NCBI GenBank assembly: GCA_937876385.1
Contig: CALFHQ010000181.1
Coordinates: 1-8,496 of the forward strand
Direction: 5' to 3'
DNA: 8,496 nt
From: an uncultured Pseudomonadota bacterium
GTDB lineage: Bacteria; Myxococcota_A; UBA9042; CAIXZC01
In this document: piece after piece, positions 3,729-8,496 of the stretch
How the letters are laid out: each line of letters starts with the position of its first letter
How positions within the stretch are numbered: the first letter of the stretch is position 1
The notes under the pieces: model-generated
The model's input: the letters and a program-made list of their open reading frames with translations, nothing else
Database searches by the model: none
Told to the model about the DNA's origin: nothing
Translations under genes and position numbers: made by a program

Positions 3729-5675
3729 ATGCCTAGAAACGTGACAGAGAAATTGATAGCTGCGCACCTGGTGGAAGGGCGCATGACACCCGGCGCTGAG
3801 ATCGGGTTGCGCATCGACCAGACCCTGACCCAGGATGCCACAGGCACCATGGTCATGCTGGAACTGGAAGCCATGGGCCTGGACCGGGTGCGGACGGAGC
3901 TCTCGGCCCAGTATGTGGACCACAACCTGCTGCAGCAGGACAACAAGAATCCAGACGATCATCGATTTCTGCACAGCGCCTGTCAGCGCTTCGGGGTTTG
4001 GTTCAGCCCACCGGGCAACGGCGTCAGCCATCCGCTGCACCAGGCTCGGTTCGGCAAGCCCGGCAAGACATTGCTGGGTTCTGACAGCCACACGCCGGCG
4101 GCCGGAGCGCTTGGTATGCTGGCCATGGGTGCGGGGGGCATTGAAGTGGCGATGGCCATGGCCGGCAAGCCCTACCACCTGCCGATGCCGCTGGTGCGGG
4201 GCGTGCGGATTACGGGTGCGCTGCCCGACTGGGTGAGCGCCAAGGACGTCATCCTGGAGATGCTGCGTCGCCACGGAGTTTCGGGTGCGGTGGGGCAGGT
4301 GATCGAGTACCATGGGCCCGGCCTTGCCGGACTGTCCGCCATGGATCGCCACGTCATCGCCAACATGGGAACCGAGCTTGGTGCGACGTCTACGGTTTTC
4401 CCAGCAGACGACGAAGTACGGCGTTACCTGGCCGCACACGGTCGAGAGGAGGACTACCTGGAGTTACTGGCGGACGACGGGGCGAGCTACGACGAAGAGG
4501 AGGAGTTGGACTTGTCGACTCTGGAGCCGCTCATCGCCATGCCTTCCAGCCCGGGCAACGTGAAGCGGGTGGCAGAGGTGGCCGGCGAGCCCATCTACCA
4601 GGTGTACGTCGGCTCGTCGGCGAATCCGGGTTATCGGGACTTTGCAGTGGTGGCGGAGATGGTAAAAAGCCGCACCCCCGAGCCATCGGTCTCGTTCGAC
4701 GTCAATCCCACGTCCCGTGAGTTGCTGCGCAACCTCATGCGGGACGGTTATCTGGACCCACTGCTGGCTGCTGGGGCCCGGCTTCACCAAGCGGGCTGCA
4801 ACGGCTGCATTGGCATGGGACAGGCCCCCGCCACCAATGCCATCAGCCTGCGCACCGTTCCGCGCAACTTCCCGGGCCGTTCAGGGACCCGGGAGGACAA
4901 GGTCTGTCTGGTGAGCCCCGAGACGGCCGCGGCTTCGGCACTGACGGGCCGGATCACCGACCCCCGCACTCTGAACATGGACTACCCGCGCATCGTGGAG
5001 CCTACCCGGTTTGACCGCCACGATTGGCTGTTGCAGCCGCCACCGTCCCCTGACGATGGTGCGAAGGTGGAGTTGGTGAAGGGCCCGAATATTGCCAGCA
5101 TCCCTGAATTCGACGCTCTGCCCGAATCGTTGGAGCTGCCAGTATTGTTGGCCGTGGGGGACGACGTCTCCACCGACGAGATCATGCCAGCGGGTGCCCG
5201 AGTGCTGCCTTTTCGCAGCAACATCCCCCGTATCAGCAATTTCGTGTTCGGCATGGTGGACGAAAGCTACCCGAAGCGTGCTACCGAGGTGCGGGAGCGA
5301 AGCGGCCATGCGCTGGTGGCCGGAGCGAACTACGGTCAGGGTTCCAGTCGAGAGCATGCGGCCCTGGCGCCGCGGTATCTGGGCCTGCGTGCGATCATTG
5401 CAGTCAGTTTTGCGCGCATCCACTGGCAGAACCTGGTGAGCTTCGGCATCCTGCCGCTGGTGTTCGACGATCCTACAGATCGGGCGCCTCTGGTCCGGGG
5501 GGTTCGCATCGAGTTGAAGAATCTGTACAACGCGCTGCGTGGCCGATCTCGGCTTGAGCTCATCACAACGGCAAGCGACAGGCCCATCCCGGTACACCAT
5601 GACTTGTCGACACGCCAAGTGGAGATCCTATTGGCTGGCGGACTCATCAACCACACACGTAGCCGGATTTCTTGA
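3729..5675 (+). CDS. Aconitate hydratase family protein (short, Aquifex/Geobacter type)
   Basis: Aconitases interconvert citrate and isocitrate through cis-aconitate using a [4Fe-4S] cluster. The 648-residue length and the order of motifs match the short bacterial type (TIGR01342-like), not the 850-900 residue AcnA/AcnB. Visible motifs are IDQTLTQDATGT (29-40), VDHN (63-66), GSDSHTPAAG (117-126), CNGCIGMGQAP (357-367), GDDVSTDEIMPAGA (477-490, start of the swivel domain) and NYGQGSSREHAALAP (534-548) with catalytic-type Ser539 and Arg541. Two of the three cluster cysteines are present (Cys357, Cys360). The third, normally in GSCTN, is replaced: residues 295-299 read GSSAN. It may thus bind its cluster differently, be inactive, or act on another substrate. 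The start is set by GAGGGAAG upstream. It is monocistronic as far as can be seen, between a divergent and a convergent neighbour. Confidence 0.9.
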   Translation: MPRNVTEKLIAAHLVEGRMTPGAEIGLRIDQTLTQDATGTMVMLELEAMGLDRVRTELSAQYVDHNLLQQDNKNPDDHRFLHSACQRFGVWFSPPGNGVSHPLHQARFGKPGKTLLGSDSHTPAAGALGMLAMGAGGIEVAMAMAGKPYHLPMPLVRGVRITGALPDWVSAKDVILEMLRRHGVSGAVGQVIEYHGPGLAGLSAMDRHVIANMGTELGATSTVFPADDEVRRYLAAHGREEDYLELLADDGASYDEEEELDLSTLEPLIAMPSSPGNVKRVAEVAGEPIYQVYVGSSANPGYRDFAVVAEMVKSRTPEPSVSFDVNPTSRELLRNLMRDGYLDPLLAAGARLHQAGCNGCIGMGQAPATNAISLRTVPRNFPGRSGTREDKVCLVSPETAAASALTGRITDPRTLNMDYPRIVEPTRFDRHDWLLQPPPSPDDGAKVELVKGPNIASIPEFDALPESLELPVLLAVGDDVSTDEIMPAGARVLPFRSNIPRISNFVFGMVDESYPKRATEVRERSGHALVAGANYGQGSSREHAALAPRYLGLRAIIAVSFARIHWQNLVSFGILPLVFDDPTDRAPLVRGVRIELKNLYNALRGRSRLELITTASDRPIPVHHDLSTRQVEILLAGGLINHTRSRIS

Positions 5676-5680
5676 TGGTG

Positions 5681-5697
5681 TCGTCCTGAACAGACGA
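5681..5697 (+). terminator. Small hairpin just after the aconitase stop
   Basis: TCGTC (5681-5685) pairs with GACGA (5693-5697) around a seven-base loop, five bases after the stop. A second stem, CGGGG/CCCCG, lies at 5721-5734. Neither is followed by a T-run, so they are weak candidates for ending transcription between the convergent genes. Confidence 0.3.
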
Positions 5698-5791
5698 TAG
5701 TGGCATCGGGTCTTGAAACGCGGGGTCTGCCCCGGACATTTGACACTTGTAGAAGGCGTTCCTGGCTGCACGCCGCATTCACAATCCGGCT

Positions 5792-7360
5792 TCATTTCGC
5801 TGATGCGGCTTTGAACGCAAAGGCGGCTGCCTGCTCACCCACGCGATATCCGTCCACCGAGCTTGAGGTGATCCCTCCTGCCCATCCGGCACCCTCTCCT
5901 GCGGGGAAGAATCCGGCGCAGGAAGGGGAAGACATGGTCTCTGAATTTCGAGGGAAACGCACTGGAGAAGAGGTCATGGTTTCCGGGGCAATGACCGTCG
6001 CTTCATTGGTGTAGTAGCCTCGCATGGTGTCATCCACCTGGCCCAACGCCTGCCGCAGACTCAGCGCCACCGCTTCTGGAAAGAGGGATGCCAGAGGGTG
6101 GGCCATCAGCCCCCGTTGGTACGAGCTGTTGTCAACCCGTCTGCAAGCCCCGGGAAGCCCCTCGACAAAGTCAGCCAAAGGTTGGGCTGGTGCCACATAG
6201 TCCCCGCCGCCTGCTTCCATGGCGCCCTTTTCGATTTGCCGCTGGAAGTCGATTCCCCCCAACACCGTTCCTCCCCAATCTTCGGGATTCACTGTCGCCA
6301 CCACCGCAGCATTGCTGAACGCCGAGTTTCGAGAAGAGAAGCTCATGCCGTTGACGGATAGAAGGTGTGGTTCGGGAGGTGTGGGGATGACGTACCCTCC
6401 AGGACACATGCAGAAGCTGTAAACGCCTCGCCCATTGGCCTGCATGGCGAAGGCATATCTTGCCGCTCCCAAGGCGGGGTGCCCCGCGAAGCTTCCAAGT
6501 TGAATCTTGTCGATGAGAGCTCGGGGGTGCTCCACTCGAACACCCACGGCAAAACCCTTGGGCTCCATCTGAATCTCTTGCTCGTGGAGCCTCGCAAACA
6601 GATCGCGAGCGGAATTTCCCATGGCGCCGATGACGGCATCGCCAAAGACGGGCTCCTTTCCTTTGACCTCAACGCCGGCGATTCGTCCGCGTCGAATCAC
6701 CAGTCCTGTGACCTCGGTGTTGAAATGGAACTCGGCCCCTCGCTCAACCAGAAACGCTCGGAAGCGATCAGAAGCGATGGGAAGTCGATCGGAGCCCACG
6801 TGTGGGTGATTGTCCAGGAGCAGAGACGGGTCATCGGCAAACCAGGAGAAGGTGTTGAGCACCTTGCGAACGGTTCTCCCTTTGGAGCGAGTCATGAGCT
6901 TGCCATCGGAGTAGGCTCCGGCTCCACCCAGCCCGTGAATCATGGCTCCGTAGCCGGATTCTCGGCCCCAGATTCGAAGTTCCTTGGAGCGCTCATGGCG
7001 TTCAGGAAAGCCTTCTCCACGGTCCAAGAGCACCGGAATTGCGCCTCCTTCGAGCACCGACAAGGCCGCAAACAGCCCCGCTGGACCCGTCCCAACGATG
7101 AGCACTCGAGGGGCAGATGGGTCCACCGGTTCCACTTGAGGTTCCAAACTTCGCGGTTGGAAGGGGGTGGCGCTGCACTCAACCCGCAACTGAAAGCGCA
7201 CCCCTTTGCGAGCGTCGATGGAACGTCGCAGAATGCGGCAGTAGGGTTTCTCGGGGGTCCTTGCTAAACGATTCAACAACTCTTCAACGTCGAGCATCTC
7301 GTCGGGGGATACCGTCAGGTGCAGAAATGTTGGTTCGTGAATTGCGTTGTGGTTTGGCAC
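5792..7360 (-). CDS. FAD-dependent oxidoreductase, COG2509-type
   Basis: This 522-residue cytoplasmic flavoprotein belongs to the uncharacterised FAD-dependent dehydrogenase group COG2509; its substrate is not known. A small N-terminal domain (1-80) precedes the FAD-binding Rossmann motif VLIVGTGPAGLFAA (86-99). The family signature HGLGGAGAYSDGKLMTRSK (142-160) follows, then a mid-domain SFCMCPGGYVIP segment. Near the C-terminus is the second FAD contact region, FFPAGEGAGWAGGITSSSVDGYRVGE, typical of the family. The chosen start is GTG at 7360, three bases after the stop of the upstream lipoprotein gene, with no strong Shine-Dalgarno. Translational coupling is therefore likely; a later ATG at about 7297 would cut into the N-terminal domain. 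The length is normal and all motifs are intact. Confidence 0.88.
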   Translation of the reverse strand: MPNHNAIHEPTFLHLTVSPDEMLDVEELLNRLARTPEKPYCRILRRSIDARKGVRFQLRVECSATPFQPRSLEPQVEPVDPSAPRVLIVGTGPAGLFAALSVLEGGAIPVLLDRGEGFPERHERSKELRIWGRESGYGAMIHGLGGAGAYSDGKLMTRSKGRTVRKVLNTFSWFADDPSLLLDNHPHVGSDRLPIASDRFRAFLVERGAEFHFNTEVTGLVIRRGRIAGVEVKGKEPVFGDAVIGAMGNSARDLFARLHEQEIQMEPKGFAVGVRVEHPRALIDKIQLGSFAGHPALGAARYAFAMQANGRGVYSFCMCPGGYVIPTPPEPHLLSVNGMSFSSRNSAFSNAAVVATVNPEDWGGTVLGGIDFQRQIEKGAMEAGGGDYVAPAQPLADFVEGLPGACRRVDNSSYQRGLMAHPLASLFPEAVALSLRQALGQVDDTMRGYYTNEATVIAPETMTSSPVRFPRNSETMSSPSCAGFFPAGEGAGWAGGITSSSVDGYRVGEQAAAFAFKAASAK

Positions 7361-7363
7361 AGC

Positions 7364-8095
7364 CTACAGCTTGTTGCATTGGCGCAAGTCGTCCCACGAC
7401 TTGGCACTGTCGATGCAATCTCGGTAGTCTTTCTTTTCGGGTTTGAGGCACTTGCCCATGCACTGCTTGCGAATGGCCGATCGAACGGCGTCGGAGCCGT
7501 TCCACAGGTTGCCGATGCGCCCACACTTCTCTTCACACATCGGCTGAGTCGGCGTCTCATTGCGCACCGCAGCGGGCGCCACCGGTTCCGTCCTGACGGG
7601 TGCTGCCATCTCCACAGGCTCTGTCCGGGAAGGGATGGGGGACGAAGTGGTCGCATTGCTTCGGGCGGGAGTCTGTCCCTGTCCCGATACCACGGGGGCC
7701 CTGAGCAGTTTTCCCATCATCATATTCTTTTCAAAGGGTTGCCAATGGGCGCCGTTGTCCTTGTAGAGAACGGGGTAACCTGAAACCACCGTGCAGTGGG
7801 TGCTTCCCAGAAGCCAGAAGCTCCACTTGTCTTCCACCTGAACGCCCAGGATATTGTCCACCTGGGTGCTGTACTTCGTCAACTGTCCCAAGGCCTTGTT
7901 GACGCTGCTGTCGCCGATGGGAATGAAGAACAAGATTCGTTGCTCGCACGCTTCCCCCGTTAATCGAGGATACACCTGCATGGCTCGGTTTTGGTCGTGG
8001 GGAAGGTAGGACTTCTCCACCTGCCGAAAGGTCGTGTTGCAAGCCAAGCTCACGAGGGCCAAGCTGAGGATGGTCATGAGGCGAATGATCTTCAT
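7364..8095 (-). CDS. TRL-like lipoprotein with cysteine-rich C-terminus
   Basis: The protein has 243 residues from ATG at 8095, preceded by AGGGAGA (8101-8107) five bases upstream. The open frame extends upstream to 8245, but that part lacks a ribosome-binding site and runs into the repeat region. MKIIRL plus a hydrophobic stretch ends LVSLAC with Cys19, a probable lipid-attachment site though the lipobox is imperfect. Residues about 44-111 (GEAC, then ILFFIPIGDSSVNKAL, VDNI, and CTVVSGYPVLY) resemble the TRL-like lipoprotein domain (PF13146); this is recognition by eye. A Pro/Thr/Ala linker follows, with RTEPV twice (157-171). The C-terminus carries C-x3-C twice (187/191 and 212/216) plus Cys227 and Cys240, suggesting disulfides in the periplasm. 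It is the first gene of a two-gene unit with the FAD oxidoreductase. No function can be assigned. Confidence 0.75.
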   Translation of the reverse strand: MKIIRLMTILSLALVSLACNTTFRQVEKSYLPHDQNRAMQVYPRLTGEACEQRILFFIPIGDSSVNKALGQLTKYSTQVDNILGVQVEDKWSFWLLGSTHCTVVSGYPVLYKDNGAHWQPFEKNMMMGKLLRAPVVSGQGQTPARSNATTSSPIPSRTEPVEMAAPVRTEPVAPAAVRNETPTQPMCEEKCGRIGNLWNGSDAVRSAIRKQCMGKCLKPEKKDYRDCIDSAKSWDDLRQCNKL

Positions 8096-8175
8096 GGGGT
8101 TCTCCCTAATCCAGTCGTTCCAACGAGGTTCGATAGTAGCGCGCTCAGTCCAACAGATCCAGCGGTTGTTTTGGG
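8096..8175 (-). promoter_or_regulatory. Leader region of the lipoprotein-flavoprotein operon
   Basis: This is the only non-repetitive gap upstream of the operon. The ribosome-binding site AGGGAGA is clear. A weak promoter candidate is TACTAT at about 8132-8137 (- strand) with CTGGAT 18 bases upstream; it matches consensus poorly. A perfect 10-base palindrome, GTCAATTGAC (8175-8184), sits at the upstream edge and could be an operator, but nothing confirms it. Confidence 0.3.
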
Positions 8176-8478
8176 TCAATTGACGACAATGAGCGCTTTG
8201 AGAGCCTGACGCACCCTGAGGCTGGTCTGGCCACGACTCCACCAACGTCGCCCACCACCGTCGGCGCCAGCATCAGCATCAGCAAGTTCACCCACGTCTC
8301 CCTCGAATTTCATCTGGTCCAACTTCGTGCCAGCCACCAACGTCGGCTTCAGCATCAGCAGTCTCCCTCGAATGTCGTCTGGTCCAACTTCGGCTTCAGC
8401 GTCAGCATCAGCAAGTTCACACACCTCTCCCTCGAATTTCATCTGGTCCAACGTCGGCTTCAGCGTCAGCAGTCTCCC
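8176..8478 (-). pseudogene. Possible decayed end of an acidic repeat protein
   Basis: On the - strand one frame is open from a TGA at 8479-8481 down to a TGA at 8176. It encodes a 37-residue repeat containing LDQMKFEG, ELADADA and IRGRLLMLKPTL. The upstream TGA is a single-base variant of a codon that is CGA (Arg) in the other units, as expected if an ancestral frame had been broken. The Ala/Asp-rich part resembles the linker of the dioxygenase-like lipoprotein. No start codon with a ribosome-binding site was found, and neighbouring frames are partly open too. It may simply be non-coding satellite DNA. Confidence 0.25.
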
Positions 8479-8496
8479 TCAAATGCCCGTCTGGTC
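8268..8496. repeat. Tandem repeat of alternating 64- and 47-base units (111-base period)
   Basis: On the + strand units begin CAGCRTCAGCA at 8268, 8350, 8397 and 8461. Long units (8268-8349 and 8397-8460) carry CTCCCTCGAATTTCATCTGG and an extra CATCAGCAAGTTCAC segment. Short units (8350-8396 and 8461 to the window end) lack that segment. The first long unit has an 18-base insertion (82 instead of 64). Long plus short equals 111 bases, a multiple of three. The array runs off the right edge, so its full extent is unknown. Confidence 0.85.

Noticed and set aside
6365..7267. A 300-residue + strand frame opposite the flavoprotein gene.
   Set aside because: It is the antisense shadow of a gene with full family motifs on the - strand. 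Similar shadows at 3597-4439 and 4881-5618 lie opposite the aconitase.
8268..8496. CRISPR array.
   Set aside because: The units are directly adjacent with no unique spacers of constant length; the alternation of long and short units is a tandem satellite pattern.

Overview
The window looks like chromosomal DNA from a GC-rich Gram-negative bacterium. A deltaproteobacterial lineage (Myxococcota/Bradymonadota type) is my best guess. It rests on an Aquifex/Geobacter-type aconitase and on a lipoprotein with a long Ala/Asp/Glu linker, a style common in that group; this is inference, not a search result. No tRNA, rRNA, CRISPR array, transposase gene or integrase gene was seen.

Layout. (1) Positions 1-1828, + strand: the end of ribosomal protein L9 (rplI), then ribosomal protein L11 methyltransferase (prmA), then the 16S rRNA U1498 methyltransferase (rsmE), tightly packed or overlapping. 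This is a translation/ribosome-modification operon. (2) Positions 1829-2572: about 740 bases with no convincing gene but packed with hairpins. Three near-identical GCAT/ATGC triloop hairpins come first. They are followed by two inverted copies of a four-hairpin module, each with a GTAG tetranucleotide directly at the foot of its main hairpin. This is the layout of REP/BIME elements. (3) Positions 2573-3376, - strand: an exported, probably lipid-anchored intradiol-dioxygenase-fold protein. (4) Positions 3377-3728: divergent intergenic region. (5) Positions 3729-5675, + strand: a 648-residue aconitase whose first cluster-cysteine motif reads GSSAN instead of GSCTN. (6) Positions 5676-5791: short convergent intergenic gap. 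(7) Positions 5792-8095, - strand: a two-gene unit, a TRL-like cysteine-rich lipoprotein followed 3 bases later by a COG2509-type FAD-dependent oxidoreductase. (8) Positions 8176-8496: a tandem repeat with a 111-base (37-codon) higher-order period, possibly the decayed end of a repeat protein on the - strand.

How it fits together. The first operon is housekeeping (a ribosomal protein plus two ribosome-modifying methyltransferases). Aconitase is central metabolism or a relative of it. The two lipoprotein genes act in the cell envelope. The most unusual part is the hairpin cluster between rsmE and the dioxygenase gene. It behaves like a composite, non-autonomous mobile repeat whose two halves are inverted homologues, with strand-specific wobble pairs kept in the stems.
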